Below are positions 13,260 to 26,638 of a DNA stretch of 64,000 nucleotides, in pieces (the first letter of the stretch is position 1; each line of letters begins with the position of its first letter). The notes beneath the pieces were generated by a model. The model did not search any database. It had not been told where the DNA came from and was given only the letters and a program-made list of their open reading frames with translations. The position numbers were made by a program, and so were the translations under genes. The DNA is from Calliopsis andreniformis (taxonomy: Eukaryota; Arthropoda; Insecta; Hymenoptera; Andrenidae): contig NW_027480596.1 in assembly GCF_051401765.1 (NCBI RefSeq), positions 62,001 through 126,000 of the forward strand. Reading direction: 5' to 3'.

Positions 13260-15590
13260 CGTCAGTCCTCGTCCTCAATCATCAAACCTCAATCCTCAAT
13301 CCTCAATATTCAATCATCAATACTCAATCTTCAATCCTCAGTGCTCTATCCTCAATCCTCAATCCTCAATCCTCAATATTCAAGACACAACTCTCAGCCA
13401 TCAATCCTCAATACTCAACCATCAATCCTCAATTCTCAATACTCAATAGAATATTCTGAATACTCATGGTTCAATACTCAATCCACAATATTCAATAATC
13501 AAATCTCAATCCTCAATCCTCAATCCTCAGACCTCAATTCTCAATCCTCAATCATCAATCCTCAATCCTCAATCCTCAATCCCCAATCCTCTATCCTCAG
13601 GCATCAATACTCAATCTTCAATACTCAATCCTCAATCCTCAATCCTCAATCCTCAATCCTCAACCCTCAATCCTCATTCCTCAAACCTCAATCCTCAACC
13701 CTCAGTCCTCATCCTCAATTCTCAATTCTCAATCTTCAATCTTCAATCCTCAATCTTCAATCCTCAATAATCAACCTCCAATCCTAGATCCTCAATCCCC
13801 AATCTTCAATCCTTAATCCTCAATCTTCAATCCTTAATTCTTAATCGTCAATCTTCAATCCTCAATACTCAATCTTCAATCCTCAATCCTCAGTCCTCAA
13901 TCCTCAATCCTTAATCCTCAATCGTCAACCTTCAATCATCAATACTCAATCTTCAACCCTCAATCCTCAATCCTCAATCCTCAATCCTCATTCTTCAATA
14001 CTCAATTCTCAATCCTCAATCTTCAATCCTCAATACTCAATCTTCAATCCCCAATCCTCAATCCTCAATCCTCAATCCTCAATCCTCAATCCTCAATCCT
14101 CAATCCCCAATCCTCAATACTCAATCTGCAATCCTCAATCCTCAATCCTCAATCCTCAATACTCATTCTACAATCCTCAATACCCAATCCTCAATCTTCA
14201 ATCCTCAATCCTCAACTCTCAATCCTCAATCCTCAATCGTCAGACCTCACACATCAATACTCAACCCTCAGCCCTCGTCCTCAATCCACAACCCTCAATC
14301 CTCAATCCTCAATCATCAATCGTCAATATTCAATCTTCAGTCCTCAATCCGCAATCCTCAATCATCAATCCTCAATCCTCAATGTTCAATCCGAAATACC
14401 CAATCCTCAATCTTCAATCCTCAATCCTCAATCCTCAATCCTCAACCCTCAATACTCAATCCTCAATTCTCAGTTCTGAAACCTCAATCCTGAATCCACA
14501 ATCCTCAATCTTCAATCCTCAATCATCAGTCCTCAATTCTCAATCCTCAATCATCAGTCCTCATCCTCAATTCTCAATTCTCAATCCTCAATCCTCAATC
14601 CTCAATCTTCAATCCTCAATAATCAATCTCCAATCCTAGATCCTCAATCCCCAATCTTCAAACCTTAATACTCAATCTTCAATCCTCAATCCCCAGTCAT
14701 CAATCTTCAATCCTCAATGCTCAATCCTCAATCCTCAATCCTCTGTCCTCAATCCACAATCCTCATCCCTCAAACCTCAATCCTCAACCGTCAGTCCTCG
14801 TCCTCAATCCTCAAACCTCAATCCTCGATCCTCAACATTCAATCATCAATACTCAATCTTCAATCCTCAATGTTCTATCCTCAATCCTCAATCCTCAATC
14901 CTCAATCCTCAGACATCAATTCTCAATCCTCAATCTTCAATCCTCAATCCTCAATCCTCAATCCCCAATCCTCTATCCTCAGGCATCAATACTCAATCTT
15001 CAATACTCAATCCTCAATCCTCAATCCTAAATCCTCAACCCTCAACCCTCAATCCTCATTCCTCAAACATCAGTCCTCAACCCTCAGTGCTCATCCTCAA
15101 TTCTCAATTCTCAATCCTCAATCTTCAATTCTCAATCTTCAATCCTCAATAATCAACCTCCAATCCTAGATCCTCAATCACCAGTCTTCAATCCTTAATC
15201 CTCAATCTTCAATCCTTAATTCTTAATCGTCAATCTTCAATCCTCAATACTCAATCTTCAATCCTCAATCCTCAGTCCTCAATCCTCAATCCTTAATCCT
15301 CAATCGTCAATCTTCAATCCTCAATACTCAATCTTCAATCCTCAATCCTCAATCCTCAATCCTCAATCCTCACTCTTCAATACTCAATACCCAATCCTCA
15401 ATCTTCCATCCTCAATCCTCAATCCTCAATTCTCAATCCTCAATCCTCAGTCCTCTGTCCTCAATCCTCAATCCTCAACCCTCAGCCCTCATCCTCCATC
15501 CTCAATCCTCAATCATCAATCCTCAATCTTATATCCTCAATATTCAATCTTCAATCCTCAATCCTCAATCCTCAATCCTCAATCCTCAAT
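13260..15590. repeat. Higher-order block beta, copy 1
   Basis: It matches 17524-19854 at a distance of 4,264 bp. Just left of the block the partner has 35 extra bp (five heptamers). The right end is at 15590, where the partner continues into CTTAGTGATCAAT and this copy does not. Its left part overlaps the end of the 4,422-bp unit 2. Confidence 0.85.
13373..13507. repeat. Module A copy 7 (subtype I)
   Basis: This is the 4,422-bp partner of the copy at 8951. Palindrome intact. Confidence 0.88.
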
Positions 15591-16069
15591 CTTCAATCCT
15601 CAATACTCAATCTTCAATCCCCAATCCTCAATTCTCAATCCTAAATCCTCAATGTTCAATCCTCAATACTCAATCTTCAATCCTCAATCCTGAATCCTCA
15701 ATCCTCAATCCTCATTCTTCAATCCTCAATACCCAATCCTCAATCTTCAATCCTCAATCCTTAACTCTCAATCCTCAATCCTCAATCCTCAGACCTCACA
15801 CATCAATACTCAACCCTCAGCCCTCGTCCTCAATCCACAACCCTCAATCCTCAATCCTCAATCATCAATCATCAATATTCAATCTTCAGTCCTCAATCCT
15901 CAATCCTCAATCCTCAATCCTCAATCCTCAATCCTCAATGTTCAATCCGCAATACCCAATCCTCAATCTTCAATCCTCAATCCTCAATCCTCAATCCTCA
16001 ATCCTCAATACTCAATCCTCAATTCTCAGTCCTCAAACCTCAATCCTGAATCCACAATCCTGAATCCTC

Positions 16070-16240
16070 AATCTTCAGACCTCAGTCCTCAACAATCATT
16101 CGTCAGTTCTCAATCCACAATAGAATATCGTCAATTCACACTTTTCAATACTCAATACTCAGTCTGCAATCTTAAAATCTCTATCCACAAACTTCAATTA
16201 CCATCACTCAACCCTCAACGCTCAGTCCCCCATCCTCAAT
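16070..16240. repeat. Module B copy 1
   Basis: A strongly degenerate but in-register heptamer stretch. Landmarks are AACAATCATTCGTCAG, AGAATATCGTCAATTCACAC, AATCTTAAAATCTCTATCC and CTCAGTCCCCCATCC. An ATCGAT block follows at 16319-16324, then CCTAGG near 16396. Confidence 0.87.
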
Positions 16241-17023
16241 ATTCAATCCTCAATCCTCAATCCTCAATTCTCAATCCTCAATCCTCAGTCCTCAGACCTC
16301 AAACCTCAATCCGCAATAATCGATTACCAATCCTAGATCCTCAATCCTCAATCCTCAATCCCCAATCATCAATCCTCAATAATCAATCTCCAATCCTAGG
16401 TCCTCAATCCGCAATCCTCAATCCTCAATCCTCAATCCTCATTCTTCAATCCTCAATACCCAATCCTTAATCTTCAATCCTCAATCTTCAGTCCTCAATA
16501 CTCAATTTCAATCCTCAATCCTCAATTCTCAATCCCGAATACTCAATCCTCAATCGTCAATCCTCAATCCTCAATCCTCAATCTTCAATCCTCAACCTAA
16601 ATCCTCAATCCTCAATCCTCAATCCTCAATATTCAATCCTCAATACTCAATCTTCAATCCTCAATCCTCAATCCTCAATCCTCAATCCTCAATCCTCAAT
16701 CCTCAATCCTCATTCTTCAATCCTCAATACCCAATCCTCAATCTTCAATCCTCAATACTCAATCTTCAATCCTCAATCCTCAATCCTCAATCCTCAATCC
16801 TCAATCCTCAATCTTCAATCCTCAATCCTCAATCATCAATCTTCAATCCTCAATACTCAATCTGCAATCCTCAATCCTCAAACCTCAATCCTCAATCCTC
16901 ATTGTTCAACCCTCAATACCCAATCCTCAATCTTCAATCCTCAATCCTCAATCCTCAATTCTCAACCCTCAATCCTTAAACCTCAATCCTCAATACTCAA
17001 TCCTCAATCTTCAATCCTCAATA

Positions 17024-17101
17024 CTCAACACTCAATAGAATATTCTGAATACTCCCGTTTCAATACTCAGTCCACAATATTCAATAATCAAATCTCAATC
17101 C
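17024..17101. repeat. Module A copy 8 (5'-shortened)
   Basis: Right half only. Palindrome intact, then GAATACTCCCGTTTC instead of GAATACTCATGGTTC. Confidence 0.8.
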
Positions 17102-17523
17102 TCAATCTTCAATCCTCAATACTCAATTTCAATCCTCAATCCTCAATCCTCAATCCCCAATACTCAATCCTCAATCGTCAATCCTCAATCCCCAATCCTC
17201 AATCTTCAATCCTCATCCTCAATCCTCAAACCTCAATTCTCAATCCTCAACCTTCAATCCTCAATCATCAGTCCACAATTCTCAACCCTCAATCATCAGT
17301 CCTCATCCTCAATTCTCAATACTCAATCCTCAATCCTCAATCTTCAGTCCTCAATAATCAATCTCCAATCCTAGATCCTCAATCCCCAATCTTCAAACCT
17401 TAATACTCAATCTTCAATCCTCAATCCCCAGTCATCAATCTTCAATCCTCAATGCTCAATCCTCAATCCTCAATCCTCAGTCCTCAATCCACAATCCTCA
17501 ATCCTCAAACCTCAATCCTCAAC

Positions 17524-19854
17524 CGTCAGTCCTCGTCCTCAATCCTCAAACCTCAATCCTCGATCCTCAATATTCAATCATCAATACTCAATCTTCAATC
17601 CTCAGTGCTCTATCCTCAATCCTCAATCCTCAATCCTCAATATTCAAGACACAACTCTCAGCCATCAATCCTCAATACTCAACCATCAATCCTCAATTCT
17701 CAATACTCAATAGAATATTCTGAATACTCATGGTTCAATACTCAATCCACAATATTCAATAATCAAATCTCAATCTTCAATCCTCAATCCTCAGACCTCA
17801 ATTCTCAATCCTCAATCATCAATCCTCAATCCTCAATCCTCAATCCCCAATCCTCTATCCTCAGGCATCAATACTCAATCTTCAATACTCAATCCTCAAT
17901 CCTCAATCCTCAATCCTCAATCCTCAACCCTCAATCCTCATTCCTCAAACCTCAATCCTCAACCCTCAGTCCTCATCCTCAATTCTCAATTCTCAATCCT
18001 CAATCTTCAATCCTCAATCTTCAATCCTCAATAATCAACCTCCAATCCTAGATCCTCAATCCCCAATCTTCAATCCTTAATCCTCAATCTTCAATCCTTA
18101 ATTCTTAATCGTCAATCTTCAATCCTCAATACTCAATCTTCAATCCTCAATCCTCAGTCCTCAATCCTCAATCCTTAATCCTCAATCGTCAACCTTCAAT
18201 CATCAATACTCAATCTTCAACCCTCAATCCTCAATCCTCAATCCTCAATCCTCATTCTTCAATACTCAATCCTCAATCCTCAATCTTCAATCCTCAATAC
18301 TCAATCTTCAATCCCCAATCCTCAATCCTCAATCCTCAATCCTCAATCCTCAATCCTCAATCCTCAATCCCCAATCCTCAATACTCAATCTGCAATCCTC
18401 AATCCTCAATCCTCAATCCTCAATACTCATTCTACAATCCTCAATACCCAATCCTCAATCTTCAATCCTCAATCCTCAACTCTCAATCCTCAATCCTCAA
18501 TCGTCAGACCTCACACATCAATACTCAACCCTCAGCCCTCGTCCTCAATCCACAACCCTCAATCCTCAATCCTCAATCATCAATCGTCAATATTCAATCT
18601 TCAGTCCTCAATCCGCAATCCTCAATCATCAATCCTCAATCCTCAATGTTCAATCCGAAATACCCAATCCTCAATCTTCAATCCTCAATCCTCAATCCTC
18701 AATCCTCAACCCTCAATACTCAATCCTCAATTCTCAGTTCTGAAACCTCAATCCTGAATCCACAATCCTCAATCTTCAATCCTCAATCATCAGTCCTCAA
18801 TTCTCAATCCTCAATCATCAGTCCTCATCCTCAATTCTCAATTCTCAATCCTCAATCCTCAATCCTCAATCTTCAATCCTCAATAATCAATCTCCAATCC
18901 TAGATCCTCAATCCCCAATCTTCAAACCTTAATACTCAATCTTCAATCCTCAATCCCCAGTCATCAATCTTCAATCCTCAATGCTCAATCCTCAATCCTC
19001 AATCCTCTGTCCTCAATCCACAATCCTCATCCCTCAAACCTCAATCCTCAACCGTCAGTCCTCGTCCTCAATCCTCAAACCTCAATCCTCGATCCTCAAC
19101 ATTCAATCATCAATACTCAATCTTCAATCCTCAATGTTCTATCCTCAATCCTCAATCCTCAATCCTCAATCCTCAGACATCAATTCTCAATCCTCAATCT
19201 TCAATCCTCAATCCTCAATCCTCAATCCCCAATCCTCTATCCTCAGGCATCAATACTCAATCTTCAATACTCAATCCTCAATCCTCAATCCTAAATCCTC
19301 AACCCTCAACCCTCAATCCTCATTCCTCAAACATCAGTCCTCAACCCTCAGTCCTCATCCTCAATTCTCAATTCTCAATCCTCAATCTTCAATTCTCAAT
19401 CTTCAATCCTCAATAATCAACCTCCAATCCTAGATCCTCAATCACCTGTCTTCAATCCTTAATCCTCAATCTTCAATCCTTAATTCTTAATCGTCAATCT
19501 TCAATCCTCAATACTCAATCTTCAATCCTCAATCCTCAGTCCTCAATCCTCAATCCTTAATCCTCAATCGTCAATCTTCAATCCTCAATACTCAATATTC
19601 AATCCTCAATCCTCAATCCTCAATCCTCAATCCTCACTCTTCAATACTCAATACCCAATCCTCAATCTTCAATCCTCAATCCTCAATCCTCAATTCTCAA
19701 TCCTCAATCCTCAGTCCTCTGTCCTCAATCCTCAATCCTCAACCCTCAGCCCTCATCCTCCATCCTCAATCCTCAATCATCAATCCTCAATCTTATATCC
19801 TCAATATTCAATCTTCAATCCTCAATCCTCAATCCTCAATCCTCAATCCTCAAT
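17524..19854. repeat. Higher-order block beta, copy 2
   Basis: This is the partner of 13260-15590. A few substitutions separate the copies, for example CACCAGTC against CACCTGTC near 15180/19444 and a single T/C change in the 150-codon open stretch. It contains one full module A with the intact palindrome. Confidence 0.85.
17637..17770. repeat. Module A copy 9 (subtype I)
   Basis: Palindrome intact, ACAACTCTCAGCC form. D starts at 17521. Confidence 0.88.
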
Positions 19855-19947
19855 CCTTAGTGATCAATACTCAATCTTCAATACTCAATCCTCAATCCTC
19901 AATCCTCAATCCTTAATCCTCAATCCTCAATCCTCAATCCTCAATCC

Positions 19948-20083
19948 TCAATATTCAAGACACAACCCTCAGCCATCAATCCTCAATACTCAACCATCAA
20001 TCCTCAATTCTCAATACTCAATAGAATATTCTGAATACTCAAGTTTCAATACTCAATCCACAATATTCAATAATCAAGTCTCA
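19948..20083. repeat. Module A copy 10 (subtype III)
   Basis: It ends AATCAAGTCTCAATCCTGAATC and has CAAGTTTC for CATGGTTC. No D upstream. Palindrome intact. First of three closely spaced subtype III copies. Confidence 0.86.
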
Positions 20084-20309
20084 ATCCTGAATCTTCAATC
20101 GTCAATACTCAACTTCAATCCTCAATCCTCAATCCTCAATCCCCAATACTCAATCCTCAATCGTCAATCCTCAATCCCCAATCCTCAATCTTCAATCCTC
20201 AACCTCAATCCTCAAACCTCAATCCTCAATCCTCAATCTTCAATCCTCAATCCTCAATCCTCAATCCTCAATCCTCAATCCTCAATCCTCAATCCTCAAT
20301 CCTCAATCC

Positions 20310-20443
20310 TCAATATTCAAGACACAACCCTCAGCCATCAATCCTCAATACTCAACCATCAATCCTCAATTCTCAATACTCAATAGAATATTCTGAATAC
20401 TCAAGGTTCAATACTCAATCCACAATATTCAATAATCAAGTCT
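20310..20443. repeat. Module A copy 11 (subtype III)
   Basis: It starts 362 bp after copy 10. It has CAAGGTTC and CCTGAACCTTC. Palindrome intact, no D upstream. Confidence 0.86.
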
Positions 20444-20971
20444 CAATCCTGAACCTTCAATCGTCAATACTCAACTTCAATCCTCAATCCTCAATACTCA
20501 ATCCCCAATACTCAATCCTCAATCGTCAATCCTCAATCCCCAATCCTCAATTTTCAATCCTCAACCTCAATCCTCAATCCTCAATCCTCAATCCTCAATC
20601 CTCAATCCTCAATCTTCAATCCTCAATACTCAATCTTCAATCCCCAATCCTCAATCCTCAATCCTCAATCCTCAATCCTCAATCCTCAATCCTCAATCCT
20701 CAATACACAATCTGCAATCCTCAATCCTCAATCCTCAATCCTCAATCCTCATTCTTCAATCCTCAATACCCAATCCTCAATCTTCAATCCTCAATCCTCA
20801 ACTCTCAATCGTCAATCCTCAATCGTCAGAACTCACACATCAATACTCAACCCTCAGCCCTCGTCCTCAATCCACAACCCTCAATCCTCAATCCTCAATC
20901 ATCAATCATCAATATTCAATCTTCAGTCCTCAATCCTCAATCCTCAATCCTCAATCCTCAATCCTCAATCC

Positions 20972-21105
20972 TCAATATTCAAGACACAACCCTCAGCCAT
21001 CAATCCTCAATACTCAACCATCAATCCTCAATTCTCAATACTCAATAGAATATTCTGAATACTCATGGTTCAATACTCAATCCACAATATTCAATAATCA
21101 AGTCT
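20972..21105. repeat. Module A copy 12 (subtype III)
   Basis: It starts 662 bp after copy 11. Palindrome intact, CATGGTTC present, no D upstream. Confidence 0.86.
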
Positions 21106-21760
21106 CAATCCTGAATCTTCAATCGTCAATACTCAACTTCAATCCTCAATCCTCAATTCTCAATTTTCAATCATCAATATTCAATCTTCAATCCTCTATC
21201 CTCAATCCTCAATCCTGAATCCTCAATCCTCAATCTTCAATCCTCAATCCTCAATCCTCAATCCTCAATCCTCAATCTTCAATCCTCAATACTCAATCTT
21301 CAATCCCCAATCCTCAATTCTCAATCCTAAATCCTCAATGTTCAATCCTCAATACTCAATCTTCAATCCTCAATCCTGAATCCTCAATCCTCAGTCCTCA
21401 TTCTTCAATCCTCAATACCCAATCCTCAATCTTCAATCCTCAATCCTTAACTCTCAATCCTCAATCCTCAATCCTCAGACCTCACACATCAATACTCAAC
21501 CCTCAGCCCTCGTCCTCAATCCACAACCCTCAATCCTCAATCCTCAATCATCAATCATCAATATTCAATCTTCAGTCCTCAATCCTCAATCCTCAATCCT
21601 CAATCCTCAATCCTCAATCCTCAATGTTCAATCCGCAATACCCAATCCTCAATCTTCAATCCTCAATCCTCAATCCTCAATCCTCAATCCTCAATACTCA
21701 ATCCTCAATTCTCAGTCCTCAAACCTCAATCCTGAATCCACAATCCTGAATCCTCAATCT

Positions 21761-21930
21761 GCAGACCTCAGTCCTCAACAATCATTCGTCAGTTCTCAAT
21801 CCACAATAGAATATCGTCAATTCACACTTTTCAATACTCAATACTCAGTCTGCAATCTTAAAATCTCTATCCACAAACTTCAATTACCATCACTCAACCC
21901 TCAACGCTCAGTCCCCCATCCTCAATATTC
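21761..21930. repeat. Module B copy 2
   Basis: This is the 5,686-bp partner of copy 1. It begins CTGCAGACC (a PstI-type palindrome) where the others have CTTCAGACC. ATCGAT follows at 22005-22010. Confidence 0.87.
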
Positions 21931-22707
21931 AATCCTCAATCCTCAATCCTCAATTCTCAATCCTCAATCCTCAGTCCTCAGACCTCAAACCTCAATCCGC
22001 AATAATCGATTACCAATCCTAGATCCTCAATCCTCAATCCTCAATCCCCAATCATCAATCCTCAATAATCAATCTCCAATCCTAGGTCCTCAATCCGCAA
22101 TCCTCAATCCTCAATCCTCAATCCTCATTCTTCAATCCTCAATACCCAATCCTTAATCTTCAATCCTCAATCTTCAGTCCTCAATACTCAATTTCAATCC
22201 TCAATCCTCAATTCTCAATGCCGAATACTCAATCCTCAATCGTCAATCCTCAATCCTCAATCCTCAATCTTCAATCCTCAACCTAAATCCTCAATCCTCA
22301 ATCCTCAATCCTCAATATTCAATCCTCAATACTCAATCTTCAATCCTCAATCCTCAATCCTCAATCCTCAATCCTCAATCCTCAATCCTCAATCCTCATT
22401 CTTCAATCCTCAATACCCAATCCTCAATCTTCAATCCTCAATACTCAATCTTCAATCCTCAATCCTCAATCCTCAATCCTCAATCCTCAATCCTCAATCT
22501 TCAATCCTCAATCCTCAATCATCAATCTTCAATCCTCAATACTCAATCTGCAATCCTCAATCCTCAAACCTCAATCCTCAATCCTCATTCTTCAACCCTC
22601 AATACCCAATCCTCAATCTTCAATCCTCAATCCTCAATCCTCAATTCTCAACCCTCAATCCTTAATCCTCAATCCTCAATACTCAATCCTCAATCTTCAA
22701 TCCTCAA

Positions 22708-22785
22708 TACTCAACACTCAATAGAATATTCTGAATACTCCCGTTTCAATACTCAGTCCACAATATTCAATAATCAAATCTCAAT
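22708..22785. repeat. Module A copy 13 (5'-shortened)
   Basis: This is the 5,686-bp partner of copy 8, with the same CTCCCGTTTC change. Confidence 0.8.
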
Positions 22786-23329
22786 CCTCAATCTTCAGTC
22801 CTCAATACTCAATTTCAATCCTCAATCCTCAATCCTCAATCCCCAATACTCAATCCTCAATCGTCAATCCTCAATCCCCAATCCTCAATCTTCAATCCTC
22901 AACCTCAATCCTCAAACCTCAATCCTCAATCCTCAATATTCAATCCTCAATCATCAGTCCACAATTCTCAATCCTCAATCATCAGTCCTCATCCTCAATT
23001 CTCAATTCTCAATCCTCAATCCTCAATCCTCAATCTTCAATCCTCAATAATCAATCTCCAATCCTAGATCCTCAATCCCCAATCTTCAAACCTTAATACT
23101 CAATCTTCAATCCTCAATCCCCAGTCATCAATCTTCAATCCTCAATGCTCAATCCTCAATCCTCAATCCTCAGTCCTCAATCCACAATCCTCAATCCTCA
23201 AACCTCAATCCTCAACCGTCAGTCCTCGTCCTCAATCCTCAAACCTCAATCCTCGATCCTCAATATTCAATCATCAATACTCAATCTTCAATCCTCAGTG
23301 CTCTATCCTCAATCCTCAATCCTCAGTCC

Positions 23330-23463
23330 TCAATATTCAAGACACAACCCTCAGCCATCAATCCCCAATACTCCACCATCAATCCTCAATTCTCAATACT
23401 CAATAGAATATTCTGAATACTCATGGTTCAATACTCAATCCACAGTATTCAATAATCAAATCT
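23330..23463. repeat. Module A copy 14 (subtype I)
   Basis: Palindrome intact. The third AATATT is lost (CACAGTATTC), a change shared with copies 17 and 22. It also has TCCCCAATACTCCACC. Confidence 0.86.
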
Positions 23464-24831
23464 CAATCCTCAATCTTCAGTCCTCAATACTCAATTTCAA
23501 TCCTCAATCCTCAATTCTCAATCCCGAATACTCAATCCTCAATCGTCAATCCTCAATCCCCAATCCTCAATCTTCAATCCTCAACCGAAATCCTCAATCC
23601 TCAATCCTCAATCCTCAATATTCAATCCTCAATACTCAATCTTCAATCCTCAATCCTCAATCCTCAATCCTCAATCCTCAATCCTCATTCTTCAATCCTC
23701 AATACCCAATCCTCAATCTTCAATCCTCAATCCTCAATCCTCAATCCTAATTCGTCAATCCCCATTCTTCAATCCTCAATACCCAATCCTCAATTTCTAT
23801 CCTCAATCCTCAAACCTCATTTCTCAATCCTCAATCCTCAACCCTCAGCCCTCATCCTCCATCCTCAATCCTCAATCCTCAATCCTCAATCTTCAATCCT
23901 CAATTCTCAATCTTCAATCCTCGATCCTCAATCATCAATCCTCAATCCTCAATCCTCAGGCATCAATACTCATTCTTCAATGCTCAATCCTCAATCCTCA
24001 ATCCTCATTCCCCAACCCTCAATCCTCATTCCTCAAACTTCAATCCTCAACCCTCAGTCCTCATAATCAATTCTCAATTCTCAATCCTCAATCCTCAATC
24101 CTCAATCTTCAATCCTCAATAATCAATCTCCAATCCTGAATCCTCAATCCTCGATCCTCAATCCTCAGGCATCAATACTCAATCTTCAATACTCACTCCT
24201 TAATCCTCAATCCTCAATCCTCAATCCTCAACCCTCAACCCTCATGCCTCAAACCTCAATCCTCAACCCTCAGTCCTCATCCTCAATTCTCAATTCTCAA
24301 TCCTCGATCCTCAATCCTCAATCTTCAATCCTCAATAATCAATCTCCAATCCTAGATCCTCAACCCCAATCTTCAATCCTTAATAGTCAATCTTCAATCC
24401 TCGATCCTCAATCATCAATCATCAATCCTCAATCCTCAGGCATCAATACTCAATCTTCAATGCTCAATCCTCAATCCTCAATCCTCATTCCCCAACCCTC
24501 AATCCTCATTCCTCAAACCTCAATCCTCAACCCTCAGTCCTCATACTCAATTCTCAATTCTCAATCCTCAATACTCAATCCTCAACCTTCAATTCTCAAT
24601 ACTCAATCTTCAATCCTCAATCCTCAATCCTCAATCTTCAATCATCAATCTTCAATCCCCAATCCTCAATCTTCAATCCTCAACCTCAATCCTCAATCCT
24701 CAATCCTCATTCTTCAACCCTCAATAACCAATCCTCAATCTTCAATCCTCAATCCCCAATCCTCAATTCTCAACCCTCAATCCTTAATCCTCAATCCTCA
24801 ATACTCAATCCTCAATCTTCAATCCTCAATA

Positions 24832-24903
24832 CTCAACACTCAATAGAATATTCTGAATACTCCCGTTTCAATACTCAGTCCACAATATTCAATAATCAAA
24901 TCT
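24832..24903. repeat. Module A copy 15 (5'-shortened)
   Basis: Same form as copies 8 and 13 (CTCCCGTTTC). Palindrome intact. Confidence 0.8.
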
Positions 24904-25208
24904 CAATCCTCAATCTTCAATCCTCAATACTCAATTTCAATCCTCAATCCTCAATCCTCAATCCCCAATACTCAATCCTCAATCGTCAATCGTCAATCCT
25001 CAATCCCCAATCCTCAATCTTCAATCCTCAACCTCAATCCTCAATCCTCAATCCTCAATCCTCAATCCTCAATCTTCAATCCTCAATACTCAATCTGCAA
25101 TCCTCAATCCTCAAACCTCAATCCTCAATCCTCAATCTTCAATCCTCAATCCTCAATCCTCAATCCTCAATCCTCAATCCTCAATCCTCAATCCTCAATC
25201 CTCAATCC

Positions 25209-25343
25209 TCAATATTCAAGACACAACCCTCAGCCATCAATCCTCAATACTCAACCATCAATCCTCAATTCTCAATACTCAATAGAATATTCTGAATACT
25301 CATGGTTCAATACTCGATCCACAATATTCAATAATCAAGTCTC
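25209..25343. repeat. Module A copy 16 (subtype III)
   Basis: It has AATCAAGTCTCAATCCTGAATC and an intact palindrome. One change, ACTCGATCC. No D upstream. Confidence 0.86.
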
Positions 25344-26504
25344 AATCCTGAATCTTCAATCGTCAATACTCAACTTCAATCCTCAATCCTCAATTCTCAA
25401 TCCCCAATACTCAATCCTCAATCGTCAATCCTCAATCCCCAATCCTCAATCTTCAATCCTCAACCTCAATCCTCAATCCTCAATCCTCAATCCTCAATCC
25501 TCAATCTTCAATCCTCAATACTCAATCTTCAATCCCCAATCCTCAATCCTCAATCCTCAATCCACAATCCTCAATCCTCAATCGTCAATCCTCAATCCTC
25601 AATATACAATCTGCAATCCTCAATCCTCAATCCTCAATCCTCAATCCTCATTCTTCAATCCTCAATACCCAATCCTCAATCTTCAATCCTCAATCCTCAG
25701 CTCTCAATCCTCAATCCTCAATCGTCAATCCTCAATCCCCAATCATCAATCCTCAATAATCAATCTCCAATCCTAGGTCCTCAATCCGCAATCCTCAATC
25801 CTCAATCCTCAATCCTCATTCTTCAATCCTCAATACCCAATCCTTAATCTTCAATCCTCAATCTTCAGTCCTCAATACTCAATTTCAATCCTCAATCCTC
25901 AATTCTCAATCCCGAATACTCAATCCTCAATCGTCAATCCTCAATCCCCAATCCTCAATCTTCAATCCTCAACCTAAATCCTCAATGTTCAATCCGAAAT
26001 ACCCAATCCTCAATCTTCAATCCTCAATCCTCAATCCTCAATCCTCAACCCTCAATGCTCAATCCTCAATTCTCAGTTCTGAAACCTCAATCCTGAATCC
26101 ACAATCCTCAATCTTCAATCCTCAATCATCAGTCCACAATTCTCAATTCTCAATCATCAGTCCTCATCCTCAATTCTCAATTCTCAATCCTCAATCCTCA
26201 ATCCTCAATCTTCAATCCTCAATAATCAATCTCCAATCCTAGATCCTCAATCCCCTATCTTCAAACCTTAATACTCAATCTTCAATCCTCAATCCCCAGT
26301 CATCAATCTTCAATCCTCAATGCTCAATCCTCAATCCTCAATCCTCAGTCCTCAATCCACAATCCTCAATCCTCAAACCTCAATCCTCAACCGTCAGTCC
26401 TCGTCCTCAATCCTCAAACCTCAATCCTCGATCCTCAATATTCAATCATCAATACTCAATATTCAATCCTCAATGCTCTATCCTCAATCCTCAATCCTCA
26501 GTCC

Positions 26505-26638
26505 TCAATATTCAAGACACAACCCTCAGCCATCAATCCTCGATACTCAACCATCAATCCTCAATTCTCAATACTCAATAGAATATTCTGAATACTCATG
26601 GTTCAATACTCTATCCACAGTATTCAATAATCAAATCT
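26505..26638. repeat. Module A copy 17 (subtype I)
   Basis: Palindrome intact. CACAGTATTC as in copy 14, plus ATCCTCGATACTC, shared with copy 22. Confidence 0.86.

Larger units (their letters stand above)
9813..14234. repeat. 4,422-bp tandem duplication, unit 2
   Basis: This is the second head-to-tail unit. The left junction lies at about 9800-9813, where an AACTCTCAATCC run passes straight into the unit-1 start sequence. Similarity to unit 1 stops near 14234, where this copy goes on into CAATCGTCAGACC instead of re-entering the unit. Near-identity points to a very recent event or to an assembly duplication. Confidence 0.9.
15590..17640. repeat. Higher-order block gamma, copy 1
   Basis: It matches 21276-23333 at 5,686 bp, changing to 5,693 bp (one heptamer) near the right end. 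It carries the first module B, the ATCGAT tail and a 5'-shortened module A. Confidence 0.85.
21276..23333. repeat. Higher-order block gamma, copy 2
   Basis: This is the partner of 15590-17640, with the same order of module B, ATCGAT tail, CCTAGG site and 5'-shortened module A. Scattered single-base differences include TTCAGACC against TGCAGACC at the start of module B. Confidence 0.85.

Noticed and set aside
16070..16240. Module B as an inserted mobile element
   Set aside because: It keeps the 7-bp phase across its length and shows no terminal repeats, target-site duplication or poly-A tail.
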